NCBI GenBank assembly: GCA_017541465.1
Contig: JAFXYZ010000066.1
Coordinates: 1 to 57,864, forward strand
From: a bacterium
GTDB lineage: Bacteria > Cyanobacteriota > Vampirovibrionia > Gastranaerophilales > Gastranaerophilaceae
Direction: 5' to 3'
DNA length: 57,864 bases
Shown: in pieces, positions 1 to 7,609 of the stretch
How positions within the stretch are numbered: the stretch's first letter is position 1
Layout: the number at the start of each line of letters is the position of its first letter
Notes under the pieces: generated by a model
What the model was told of the DNA's origin: nothing
The model's database searches: none
What the model saw: only the letters and a program-made list of their open reading frames with translations
Program-made: the position numbers and the translations under genes

Positions 1-141
1 AACAGAGGAAACTCAAAGGACTCAAGATACTGGGGCACAATCAAAAAAGACAGGTTTATAGGAAGAGCCGTTCTTCTCTTCTGGCCACTGAACAGAATAA
101 CTCTTTTTAAGCCCTCTGACTACAGCGAACTGAATAAGTAG
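1..141 (+). CDS. lepB: Signal peptidase I, C-terminal end (partial)
   Basis: The first frame is open from the window edge to TAG at 139-141 and encodes the last 46 residues of a protein. It begins NRGNSKDSRYWG, which matches the conserved box E of type I signal peptidases (GDNRxxSxDSRYWG), followed by the usual short tail (IGRAVLLFWPLNRI). The enzyme cleaves signal peptides from exported proteins on the outer face of the inner membrane. The catalytic Ser and Lys lie upstream of the window. Its stop is 2 bases before the next start, so the two genes are probably co-transcribed. Identification is strong for such a short fragment because box E is very characteristic. Confidence 0.85.
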   Translation, partial: NRGNSKDSRYWGTIKKDRFIGRAVLLFWPLNRITLFKPSDYSELNK

Positions 142-143
142 TT

Positions 144-1094
144 ATGAGAATAGTCGTTGTCGGGTATGGAAGTTTATTTCGGGGAGTAATTGAAGGATGC
201 CTCGCTTCAGGACACAGTGTTACCGGGGTATTGAGGGTTAATAAAGTCCGATATTCACCTGTTATGAACTTTTTTATCGATTCTCTTTTCCCCGACAGAG
301 ACAAAATTTTTGTAAATAATTTAAAACTAAACGATATAAATGTTTCCTCTGTAAACTCTGAAAAATTCAAAAAAATACTGGTTAATCTGGGCGCGGATAT
401 AGTGTTTGTGTCCTCCTGGTGCGAAAAATTTCAGGAAGAGACTATAAAAATTCCCAAAATCGGAACAATAAACCTTCATCCTTCACTTCTTCCAAAATAC
501 AGAGGTCCAAACCCTTATGCTCAGGTGATAAAGCACGGGGAAAAAGAGACAGGGCTGACTTTTCACCTTATGGATAAAGAGTATGATTCGGGGGCAATTT
601 TAAGACAGAAAACCATCCCGATTTCGGAAAAAGAGACAGGTGAAAGTTTGAGGGAAAAATGCGCTCTGTACGTCAGAGAAGAAACTCAGGAGCTTCTAAA
701 GGAGTTTGATAACGGGTTTATAACCCCCGTAAACCAAAACCCGAAGCTCGCGACATATTTTCCCCAGCTAACCCTCTATGATTCAATTCTTCCGTTTTCG
801 ACAGAGAGCGCAGAACAACTGGACAGAAGGATAAGGGGATTAACCCCCTGGTTAAAGTGCTGTGTTCCTTTAAAAAATGACTTTTTTATGTTTAAAGAGT
901 ATGAAATACTTGAAGGAACGGCCGAAAAAGAGTTTGGCGAGATAGTTTATAATGACGGCGAAAGGGTTGAAATAGCAACCCTTGACCACAAAATTATGGT
1001 GTTCAGAGGGGTTTATCCCGTTCTTTGCCTTCCCCGGTTTTTGCATAAAAAATATGTGAAACATTTCCTCAAAATCGGGAAAAAAGCAGTTTAA
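144..1094 (+). CDS. Formyltransferase-family protein (methionyl-tRNA formyltransferase-like)
   Basis: This 316-residue protein has the two-domain layout and length of methionyl-tRNA formyltransferase. The N-terminal domain carries the formyl-transfer signature INLHPSLLPKYRG (residues 109-121). It holds the catalytic Asn110 and His112, with the third residue Asp148 in EYDSG. The C-terminal part has IRGLTPWLKC, like the IRGL.PWPGA region of Fmt. Family members transfer a formyl group from 10-formyltetrahydrofolate to Met-tRNAfMet or to an amino sugar. The sequence is more divergent than typical Fmt around the substrate loop (GPNPYAQV rather than GAAPIQWA), so a sugar or other formyltransferase role is possible. 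The start is 2 bases after the lepB stop. Confidence 0.7.
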   Translation: MRIVVVGYGSLFRGVIEGCLASGHSVTGVLRVNKVRYSPVMNFFIDSLFPDRDKIFVNNLKLNDINVSSVNSEKFKKILVNLGADIVFVSSWCEKFQEETIKIPKIGTINLHPSLLPKYRGPNPYAQVIKHGEKETGLTFHLMDKEYDSGAILRQKTIPISEKETGESLREKCALYVREETQELLKEFDNGFITPVNQNPKLATYFPQLTLYDSILPFSTESAEQLDRRIRGLTPWLKCCVPLKNDFFMFKEYEILEGTAEKEFGEIVYNDGERVEIATLDHKIMVFRGVYPVLCLPRFLHKKYVKHFLKIGKKAV

Positions 1095-1113
1095 AAGAAC
1101 AAGAAAGTAGCAA

Positions 1114-1139
1114 GTTGGGCTTTTAGCCCAACAAAACTA
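1114..1139. repeat. Short palindromic intergenic repeat (TTGGGC type)
   Basis: A perfect hairpin (TTGGGC..GCCCAA) followed by ACAAAACTAC. Related palindromes with the same TTGGGC arms occur at 7139-7158 and 32419-32437. It sits between the converging ends of the formyltransferase and the prepilin gene. There is no U-run, so it does not look like a simple terminator. Confidence 0.6.
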
Positions 1140-1902
1140 CCAAGGATAATCGTCTGCGATTCTCCAACCGTCTCTAACAATAACTGCCGCACAAGGTGTA
1201 CCTTGTTGATTTTTATGACAGTTCCAAGCAGAATTAGATAATAAAGCACTTCTTGATGATATTCCATTACCAAAATCCGGTACAATTTTCCCAACAAATG
1301 GATAATAAATATGATTTGGATTAACATAAATTAGGTATTCAAACATAAAAACATCTCTGCCAAATTTATTGGGTTTTTTATCTCCATTAATATCTATAAG
1401 AATTGATAAACGTTTCCAATCTGAAGATTGAGATTGAACATAACAAGATATTGAAGTACCATCAGACAAATAAAATCTTACTTGATGATTTACTCCATCA
1501 TTTGAATCCGGATCGACAGGAGAACCATTCAGAAAATATAATTCGCTATTCCAATTACCTTCTGCCAATGACATCGGTTTTTTTGCAACATTCATATATG
1601 GAATCATATATTTATTAACAAATGTTTTAGCATCTTCAACATTTCCATGAGTCCCAATTTCCCAAGTAGTAACAGGTCCATAATCGGCAATTGCTCTTGC
1701 TGTTGTTTGAGCCAATGTAGAATATGCTTTTTTTCAACCTTGTAACAGTCTGCTCCTTTTGATACTTTGTTATTAAAGTCGGAACAGTTATTGCTGCGAT
1801 AACACCTATAATAACGAGAGTAATCAGGACCTCTGCTAACGTAAAAGCATGATTTTTTTCATAATAAGGGATAGAAAAAAGTTTATTATTTAAATTAAAC
1901 AT
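1137..1902 (-). pseudogene. Prepilin-like protein with a frameshift in an A7 tract
   Basis: The first part, from ATG at 1902, encodes MFNLNNKLFS, a short leader, then AFTLAEVLITLVIIGV and about 20 more residues. This is a class III/pseudopilin-type signal with the usual Glu at +5. After RLKK the frame runs into a dead end. The homologous continuation (AYSTLAQTTARAIADYGPV...) is in another frame and runs to TAA at 1137, ending with the family signature INGDKKPNKFGRDVFMFEY. The two frames meet at a run of seven A (1728-1734, T on the plus strand). Six would restore one continuous protein. The start is supported by GAGAGG 6 bases upstream and by the conserved MF(N/S)LxNK start of its paralogues. 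It could be a decayed gene, a sequencing error in a homopolymer, or a gene rescued by slippage. Confidence 0.75.
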
Positions 1903-2054
1903 AATATCCTCTCAATTTTATAACTCTATAAAACACTAATAATATTATCATATATTCCACAAAATAACAAATATTAAACCTCCTGATAAATATTATTTAC
2001 ATCAATATTCATCTTTCGTGGTATAATCATCCCATAGATTAAAAGGGAAATTAA

Positions 2055-2315
2055 ATGTTAGATTCATCGGCGATTTATGAAGTTACGGACTTCGTTTTGG
2101 GGACTACAAAAACAGGAACAAAAATGGGGACACTAAACCTCAGAAACACCAGTGACAACACTGTTTTAAACTGCAAGATTTGGGAAGAGGCGCTAAACAG
2201 AATAGACCCTAAAAATTTCAGAACATGAAGTCTTATCAGGATTAAAAACGGTTCTTTAAATGAAAAATACAATAATTACATTGTTAATGAAGTTGAACTC
2301 GTCAAAGAAGCCAAA
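2055..2315 (+). other. In-frame upstream segment: N-terminal OB-fold part of the YhaM-like gene, ending in TGA
   Basis: From ATG at 2055 (preceded by AAAAGGGAAATTAA, a fair ribosome site) the frame encodes MLDSSAIYEVTDFVLGTT, then GTLNLRNTS and CKIWEEALN. This resembles the N-terminal nucleic-acid-binding OB domain of YhaM-type exoribonucleases. It is in the same frame as the HD-domain gene and is separated from it only by one TGA at 2226-2228 (FRT-stop-SLIRIKNGS). Homologues usually have glycine near this point, so the simplest reading is a GGA to TGA change. If the TGA were read through, the protein would be 276 residues. Confidence 0.7.
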
Positions 2316-2885
2316 ATGGGAATGAGCGAGGAGCAGAGAGAAGAGGTTTTCTCAAAGATTCTCGAATACGCGAATAAAATTCAAAAGCAGGATTTAAGAG
2401 AATTTATCCTGTCGCTTCTCAACAAATACAATAAAGAATTTAAGACTGCGCCTGCCGCAAAAGCTATGCACCATAACTATATCGGTGGTTTAACCGAACA
2501 CACCTATGAATGTCTTAAGATAGCAGACACCGTACTTTCAACTTTTTACAAAAAAGTTGATGCTGACATCGTTTATGCTGCCTGCATTCTGCACGATTTC
2601 GGAAAAATTCACGAATACAATTTTGACCTTGAAACGGGAATTATTTCCTATAACAATGATTTTATCAAAGACTGGATTTCCCACTCTCAATGGGCTTTTA
2701 CGGTCTGTATGAGCAAAGGTTATAAAGATATAGCGAAGATGGTAGCCGCTCACCACGGCAGAACCGAATGGGGCGCAATTATTGACCTCGACACAAAAGA
2801 CTTAGAACCCTTTGTTTATTTAATTCACCACATAGATGATTTATCGGCAAAATTCGGAAAAACAAGTGTCAATGACCTGGAATAA
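2316..2885 (+). CDS. HD-domain 3'-5' exoribonuclease, YhaM-like (C-terminal part downstream of an in-frame stop)
   Basis: The 189-residue product is an HD-domain phosphohydrolase closest to YhaM-type 3'-5' exoribonucleases. It has HHNYIGGLTEHT near the start, then LHDFGK with the metal-binding His-Asp pair, and AAHHGRTEWGA and LIHHIDDLSAKFG with further metal-binding histidines. YhaM degrades single-stranded RNA and DNA. The start at 2316 is only the first ATG after the in-frame TGA at 2226 and has no good ribosome site. The natural gene probably begins at 2055, so the listed product would lack its nucleic-acid-binding domain. The stop lies 10 bases before the next gene. Confidence 0.7.
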   Translation: MGMSEEQREEVFSKILEYANKIQKQDLREFILSLLNKYNKEFKTAPAAKAMHHNYIGGLTEHTYECLKIADTVLSTFYKKVDADIVYAACILHDFGKIHEYNFDLETGIISYNNDFIKDWISHSQWAFTVCMSKGYKDIAKMVAAHHGRTEWGAIIDLDTKDLEPFVYLIHHIDDLSAKFGKTSVNDLE

Positions 2886-2895
2886 GGAGAAAATA

Positions 2896-3600
2896 ATGAA
2901 AAAAACTTTAATAATATCACTTTTGGGCGCACTGATGATTTTCACTCAGGTGACGGCGCAGGCTGCAATAAAAGACAGTAAAATCAACGCAAATGCGGCA
3001 ATAAAGAAGCTCGAAGCCGGAACAATTCTCAAGGTAAGACTTCAGGAGCCCATCGGAACAGCCTACCTCAAAACTGGTGCGCCGTTTACCGTAACCGTTA
3101 TGGAGGATATAAAAGAAGGCAAAAAGATTGTCGTACCTCAGGGAACTTTAATCAGAGGCTCTCTCAGCGATGTTTCACCCGCAAAGAGATTCAGCAAGGG
3201 TGCAGCTTTGGGTATGTATTTTGACCACATCGTAAGCCCAAGCGGAAAGCAGATACCTATTGATATTGCACTTTGCAACAACAAATATCTGACCTATGAC
3301 GGAAAATTGAGCACAAAAACGAACTACGGAACGGCTATCAGACAAAATGCGCAAACAGCAAAGAATATCATCACAAAATCAACGACCTGGTCGTGGGAAA
3401 AGGGCGATGATTTATTCAACGGCTTCCCGAAATACATCTTTGCGCCTGTCACCGCTATTTTTGCAACACCCGTTGCAGGTCTTTATTTCGTTGGCGATGC
3501 AGTTGTTGATATGATTAAAAAAGGTGATGAAATTGCTATCAACCAGGGCGAAATTTTGTATGTATATCTCGTAAACTCGGTTGATTTACCTGTTTACTAG
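2896..3600 (+). CDS. Secreted protein of unknown function (shares a domain with the protein at 17353-18516)
   Basis: This 234-residue protein starts with a clear signal peptide (MKKTLIISLLGALMIFTQVTAQA). The start is fixed by AAGGAG 7 bases upstream of ATG at 2896. The mature part has a beta-rich segment reading GTLIRGSLSDVSPAKR, then YFDHIVSPSGKQIPID. The same pattern recurs in the 387-residue protein at 17353-18516 (GTIAHGTIKQISSPKR, then FDYLVTPDGRQIPIE), so the two are paralogues. The C-terminal third has a hydrophobic stretch (IFAPVTAIFATPVAGLYFVG). I do not recognise a function. An envelope role is likely from the signal peptide. It follows the YhaM-like gene by 10 bases and precedes the isocitrate dehydrogenase by 11. 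Confidence 0.75.
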   Translation: MKKTLIISLLGALMIFTQVTAQAAIKDSKINANAAIKKLEAGTILKVRLQEPIGTAYLKTGAPFTVTVMEDIKEGKKIVVPQGTLIRGSLSDVSPAKRFSKGAALGMYFDHIVSPSGKQIPIDIALCNNKYLTYDGKLSTKTNYGTAIRQNAQTAKNIITKSTTWSWEKGDDLFNGFPKYIFAPVTAIFATPVAGLYFVGDAVVDMIKKGDEIAINQGEILYVYLVNSVDLPVY

Positions 3601-3611
3601 AAAGAAAAATT

Positions 3612-4610
3612 ATGAGAACAATAACACTGATTAACGGAGACGGCATAGGGCCTGAGATTTCAGAAAGTACACTCGAAATCATTGAGGCATCGGGGCTGAA
3701 AATTAACTGGGATATACAAACCGCAGGACAGAAGGTAGCGGAAGAAGAAGGAACACCGCTCCCCAAGAGGGTTATCGACTCCATAAAAAAGAATAAAGTT
3801 GCCCTGAAAGCCCCCGTTACAACCCCTATCGGAAAGGGCTTCCGCAGTGTTAATGTTCAGTTGAGAAAAGAACTTGATTTATATGCAAATATCCGTCCCT
3901 GCAAAAATATCAAAGGAATTGAAACAAGATTTAACGATGTTGATTTGATAGTTGTGAGGGAAAATACCGAAGATTTATACGCGGGAATTGAGAGGAAGGT
4001 GGATGAAAACACCGCAGAATCAATAAAGATAATAACGAGAGGTGCATCGGAGCGCATTGTTGATTATGCGTTTAATCTTGCGGTAAAACAAAACCGAAAA
4101 ACCGTCTGGTGCGTAACAAAAGCAAATATCTGCAAGCTCTCTGACGGATTATTTTTAGAGAGCGCAAGAAAAATAGCCCAAAACTACCCGGATATCGAAT
4201 TTAAGGAAATTCTGGTGGACAACCTTTGTATGCAGCTGGTTCAAAACCCTTCTAAATTTGATGTACTTGTACTTCCCAACCTTTATGGCGATATAGTTTC
4301 CGACCTGACTGCAGGCTTAATCGGAGGGCTCGGAGTAGCGCAGGGCGCAAACATAGGGAAGGAATGCGCTGTTTTTGAGCCTGTTCATGGTTCTGCTCCC
4401 GATATAGCAGGGAAAGGGCTTGCAAACCCTGCTGCCTTAATTTTTTCGGCAGTTGAGATGTTGAAATATATCGGTGAAACAGGTTATGCCGATAAAATTG
4501 ACAGAGCAATAAGAGAAACGATAGAGAACAAGGACAGTTTGACGAAAGACCTCGGCGGAACTTCGACTACAAGAGAGTTTACGGACGCAATTATCAAAAG
4601 GTTAAGATAA
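3612..4610 (+). CDS. NAD-dependent isocitrate dehydrogenase
   Basis: This 332-residue protein belongs to the isocitrate/isopropylmalate dehydrogenase family. It opens with ITLINGDGIGPEI. The substrate loop SVNVQLRKELDLYANIRP has the Ser-x-Asn-x-x-Leu-Arg pattern of isocitrate enzymes, and VRENTEDLYAG is typical of NAD-type IDH. The metal site is in NLYGDIVSDL, and the cofactor loop HGSAPDIAGKGLANP fits NAD rather than NADP. It oxidises isocitrate to 2-oxoglutarate, supplying carbon for glutamate synthesis even if the TCA cycle is incomplete. The length matches the family. The related 3-isopropylmalate and homoisocitrate dehydrogenases are less likely because of the SVN loop. Confidence 0.85.
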   Translation: MRTITLINGDGIGPEISESTLEIIEASGLKINWDIQTAGQKVAEEEGTPLPKRVIDSIKKNKVALKAPVTTPIGKGFRSVNVQLRKELDLYANIRPCKNIKGIETRFNDVDLIVVRENTEDLYAGIERKVDENTAESIKIITRGASERIVDYAFNLAVKQNRKTVWCVTKANICKLSDGLFLESARKIAQNYPDIEFKEILVDNLCMQLVQNPSKFDVLVLPNLYGDIVSDLTAGLIGGLGVAQGANIGKECAVFEPVHGSAPDIAGKGLANPAALIFSAVEMLKYIGETGYADKIDRAIRETIENKDSLTKDLGGTSTTREFTDAIIKRLR

Positions 4611-4662
4611 CCCTCACCCCGCCCCTATCCCAAAGCAGCATGGCAGACTTCAGTCTGCAAAT
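4611..4662. repeat. Intergenic repeat: CCCTCACCCC motif plus GCAGACT palindrome
   Basis: Immediately after the isocitrate dehydrogenase stop there is CCCTCACCCCGCCCC, a fragment like the repeats at 7091 and 50003. It is followed by a perfect hairpin GCAGACT-TC-AGTCTGC at 4642-4657, similar to the GTAGACT palindromes at 13858 and 52483. It lies between convergent genes. Confidence 0.5.
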
Positions 4663-4671
4663 GATAAACAA

Positions 4672-6021
4672 CTATATCAACTTTGTCTTTTTAATTCTGT
4701 AAATATTTTTAAGTTTTGATTTTTTGTTATGGAAAATGTTGTATTTTTTCATCTCTTCAATATATTCGCCGAGTTCCTGAGGGTGATTAACGAGAATATC
4801 AATGGTTTCAAAGGCAATTTCAAGCTGGGTATCGCCGAATTTGGTGATATTTGGAATAGCAATATCGGGTGTAAGTCCTGTCTGGTAAATATCCTCACCT
4901 TTTGGAAGAATATATTTTCCTGTTGTCAGAAGTATTCCCGTCATATTCTGAAGGGGAATTACCTTTTGAATGGTATTTTTGCCGTAAGTCTGTTCGCCAA
5001 CTATTATTGCGCCCAAATTATCTCTGAGCGTACCCGCGAGAATTTCCGCCGAGCTGGCGGTAGAGTTATTTGTCAAAATGACGACGGGTTTATCAATAAA
5101 GGGTTTATTGTGCTCCGCAAAAATTCTGAAATAATAGTTACCTCTTGATTCAAGACTGACGATGAGACTGTCCGAAATCATCAAATCTGCCATGTTTATT
5201 GCATTTGTAAGGATACCGCCGTAATTATTTCTTAAATCTATAATCAGCCCTTTTGCGCCGTTTGTTTTTTGCAAAATAACATCAAAATCTTTAACGGCAT
5301 TATTTCCCATAAAATTTTCAATTCTGACATAGGCGATATTGTCGTCAGAGATGTAATATTCCATATTTTTGATGTTGATGTCGGCAATATTTATCTCTTT
5401 TTCAATGAGTTTGCCGTTTCTTTTTATCTTGAGCTTAATTTTCTTCTTTGATTTATCGGAGGTTAAATCAGCAAGAGAAGCCAAATCAAATTTTTTGACA
5501 TCGACATCGTTAATTTTGAGCAGAAAATCGCCTATTTCAAGCTCTTTCAAATCGGCAGGCGAGTTTTTGATGATATTATCAATAACAACACCATCTTTGA
5601 TCTGTTTAAGGTTTGCGCCTATCCCTGTGATATGGGCGTCCATCACGACCTTTTGTTTTTTGTACTGTTCGGTCCTCAAAAACACCGAGGACTGGTCATT
5701 AAGGCTTGCGAGCATGGTGTTTATTGCAACATCGGCATCATCAAGAGTAACAATTTGGTTCAGATACTTATATCTCCACCTGTACCAGTCCTGATTATTC
5801 ATGGAAATATCGTAGTATTCGTTCCTGATTTTCCGCCACGCATTGACGTAAAGACGTTTTGGCGCAATCTTCTGCTTTTGGTTCATCTCACTCAGGAATT
5901 TGTCGAATTTATTTTCCTTCTGAACGGTCGGGGTATCAACGAACAAATATACCCCTGAGAGCATAATTGCCCCCATAACGGTAAAAAATAATATTCGTTT
6001 CAGATTAAGTTCTTCTGCCAA
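4672..6021 (-). CDS. S41-family carboxy-terminal processing peptidase (CtpA-like)
   Basis: The 449-residue protein has an N-terminal membrane anchor (ILFFTVMGAIMLSGVYLF, residues 10-27), so the catalytic part should face the periplasm. A PDZ domain follows at about residues 125-205 (GIGANL...IIKNSPAD...GDFLLKINDVDV). The S41 protease domain has GLIIDLRNNYGGIL, then the nucleophile Ser323 in STASSAEILAG and the general base Lys348 in GEQTYGKNT. The 25-residue spacing is the one found in C-terminal processing proteases. Such enzymes trim C-termini of envelope proteins; in phototrophs CtpA matures the D1 protein, but no photosystem is expected here. It is a single-gene unit convergent with the isocitrate dehydrogenase. 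Confidence 0.88.
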   Translation of the reverse strand: MAEELNLKRILFFTVMGAIMLSGVYLFVDTPTVQKENKFDKFLSEMNQKQKIAPKRLYVNAWRKIRNEYYDISMNNQDWYRWRYKYLNQIVTLDDADVAINTMLASLNDQSSVFLRTEQYKKQKVVMDAHITGIGANLKQIKDGVVIDNIIKNSPADLKELEIGDFLLKINDVDVKKFDLASLADLTSDKSKKKIKLKIKRNGKLIEKEINIADINIKNMEYYISDDNIAYVRIENFMGNNAVKDFDVILQKTNGAKGLIIDLRNNYGGILTNAINMADLMISDSLIVSLESRGNYYFRIFAEHNKPFIDKPVVILTNNSTASSAEILAGTLRDNLGAIIVGEQTYGKNTIQKVIPLQNMTGILLTTGKYILPKGEDIYQTGLTPDIAIPNITKFGDTQLEIAFETIDILVNHPQELGEYIEEMKKYNIFHNKKSKLKNIYRIKKTKLI

Positions 6022-6181
6022 AACAGTCCCCTTTATCTCTTTAATTGTAAACTATTAATATTTTTCTTCAACACCAGGTTAAAATTTTGGGATAATTGTT
6101 TACATTTGTAATTTTTCAGAACAAAAACGGCAAAAAATTGAGAGACTATCTTTTTATATAAATAAGAGGTATAATTTATAT

Positions 6182-6364
6182 ATGGCAAGAGATAATATAA
6201 CCGATATTTCAGAGATAATTAAGGCTAAACAAGAGGAAGAGCCTGAAATTGAAGTGCATAAAAAAGCCGTTGAAAATAAGGTTACGGATCCAATATTGCA
6301 GGAAAAATTAATCATCTGCCATAGTGAAAAGAAAAAGTTTTCGATTAAAGATTTGTTGAGATAA
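6182..6364 (+). CDS. Small acidic/charged protein of unknown function
   Basis: This 60-residue product is highly charged and has no membrane segment: an acidic N-terminal half (KAKQEEEPEIEVHKK) and a basic tail (SEKKKFSIKDLLR). It is preceded by AAGAGG and by TATAAT at 6170-6175, which lies too close to the ATG to leave a normal leader, so translation may be from a short-leader mRNA. I recognise no family. It stands alone between the divergent CtpA-like gene and a prepilin gene. Confidence 0.5.
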   Translation: MARDNITDISEIIKAKQEEEPEIEVHKKAVENKVTDPILQEKLIICHSEKKKFSIKDLLR

Positions 6365-6382
6365 AAATTTATTGAGTTATTT

Positions 6383-6402
6383 GTCGTGTTTTACAACACG
6401 AC
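6383..6402. repeat. Palindromic intergenic repeat (GTCGTGTT type, ends in CCTAC)
   Basis: A perfect 8-bp hairpin GTCGTGTT-TTAC-AACACGAC followed by CTACTAC. It belongs with the window's other short palindromes that end in CCTAC (7139, 13858, 52483). There is no run of T beyond it. It could also slow transcription from the 60-residue gene upstream. Confidence 0.5.
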
Positions 6403-6442
6403 CTACTACTTTTAAACCCGACATTTTTGTATATTTCATATA

Positions 6443-7229
6443 TTAATAATTAATTGCACCTTCACGAAGAACTTTGCAGGTGCAACCAAAACCAGTAGAA
6501 TTTTTATTACAAGTATCGTTATCACAACCTGCAGGATATAATCCGTTTGGTTCAAGAATAAAAGCAAATAAATCTCGACCAATAGCATTAGGTTTTTTAG
6601 CACCGTTAATATCAATCCAAAACTCTGCACAAATACGATGAGTATTTGTACCTTCTCCGGAATAACCTCCCGTACAAGTCGGTTCTGCTTTAATTATTGC
6701 AACATAAGTACCATCTGCCAATACAAAGTTTCTCGCAGCGGCATTTGCAGCATTATAATTATCTGTATACTGACCATTCATCCACAAATATTTATCTGCC
6801 AGACAACCTGATTTATTACTGCATTCTTTTGCATTGTGAAGATGCTTTATGTATAAATTATAAACATCATCCATATTTGTAACCCAACCAACCCCGTTAT
6901 TCACAGGAGGTCCTTCTTCTGCAATAATTAAATTTGTTGCCTGAGCCATAGTTGAATATGCTTTTTTTAATTTTGACACTGTTTCCTGATTATTTGTACT
7001 ATTCATCAATGTCGGCACTGTAATAGCCGCAATAACACCTATGATAACTAATGTAATCAGAACCTCTGCAAGGGTGAATGCGCACTTACTCCCTCTCCAA
7101 TGGGAGAGGGTTGGGGTGAGGGTAGATTTTTTGAAATTGTTGGGCAAGTATGCCCAACCTACACTATTTTCTAAACCGTTATTACAATAGGGGGGGGGTA
7201 GGAACAAGTTTATTTTTCAAATTAAACAT
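6443..7229 (-). CDS. Prepilin-like protein with a long leader and a C9 tract that shifts the frame
   Basis: The gene encodes the family hallmark AFTLAEVLITLVIIGV, a hydrophobic helix, and a C-terminal domain with DINGAKKPNAIGRDLFAF and several Cys pairs. Prepilin peptidase should cut before the Phe. The conserved start is ATG at 7229-7227 (MFNLKNKLVPTPP), with AGAGG upstream exactly as in the paralogue at 53401. From that ATG a run of nine C (G on the plus strand, 7190-7198) puts translation out of frame, and it stops after 15 residues. With eight C it would run through, and the paralogue has eight. A TTG at 7207 gives an open frame downstream of the slip. The leader also contains inserted palindromic repeats. 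This may be a phase-variable gene, currently off from its normal start. Confidence 0.75.
7091..7158. repeat. Two intergenic-type palindromes inserted in the prepilin leader
   Basis: Inside the coding frame of the leader, just before the prepilin cleavage motif, lie two elements found elsewhere between genes. One is CCCTCTCC-AATG-GGAGAGGG followed by TTGGGGTGAGGGT (7091-7123, compare 50003-50039). The other is a GTTGGGC..GCCCAAC palindrome followed by CTAC (7139-7158, compare 1114 and 32419). Both keep the frame open (read as TLTPTLSHWRGS and GWAYLPNN). Confidence 0.7.
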
Positions 7230-7333
7230 ACTAAAAACCTCTCTTAATTCTCTTAATAATAATTATATTATCAAATATTCCCAATTTTGACAATTTATAA
7301 CATTTTTTGTCAGGATTAAGCCCAACTTACATT

Positions 7334-7606
7334 TTATTCCTCTTCTTTTCCGTCCACCAAATCAAAATATTTCTTCGTGTCTGACTTTAGTTTTGCAAAG
7401 AAAATTTTATTGAACAAAAAGAAAACAGCAAGAACAGCAAATACAATCCATTTATGAGGCGTAAAGCATGATGCTAATGCTGATACTATTAGTACAATAA
7501 CAAAAATTACGAAATAAATATGATGTCGATTTATTCTTTTTACTAACTCTTCTTCTGCTGCTTGCTCTGCCGAGTATGGCGACAAATTTTTATCATTATA
7601 TTCCAC
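7334..7606 (-). CDS. Small membrane protein, last gene of the bamA operon
   Basis: This 90-residue protein has a charged cytoplasmic-looking N-terminus, two hydrophobic helices (about residues 31-50 and 53-70) and a charged tail. It resembles its two upstream neighbours in helix layout but has no zinc ribbon. It starts 3 bases after the preceding stop, so it is almost certainly translated from the same mRNA. No family is recognised. Confidence 0.6.
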   Translation of the reverse strand: MEYNDKNLSPYSAEQAAEEELVKRINRHHIYFVIFVIVLIVSALASCFTPHKWIVFAVLAVFFLFNKIFFAKLKSDTKKYFDLVDGKEEE

Positions 7607-7609
7607 TTT

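Noticed and set aside
2226-2228. Genetic code with UGA read as glycine or tryptophan
   Set aside because: Several intact genes (tsaE, U32 protein, DMT transporter, TPR-glycosyltransferase, histidine kinase) end in TGA at the expected length, two of them in ATGA overlaps.
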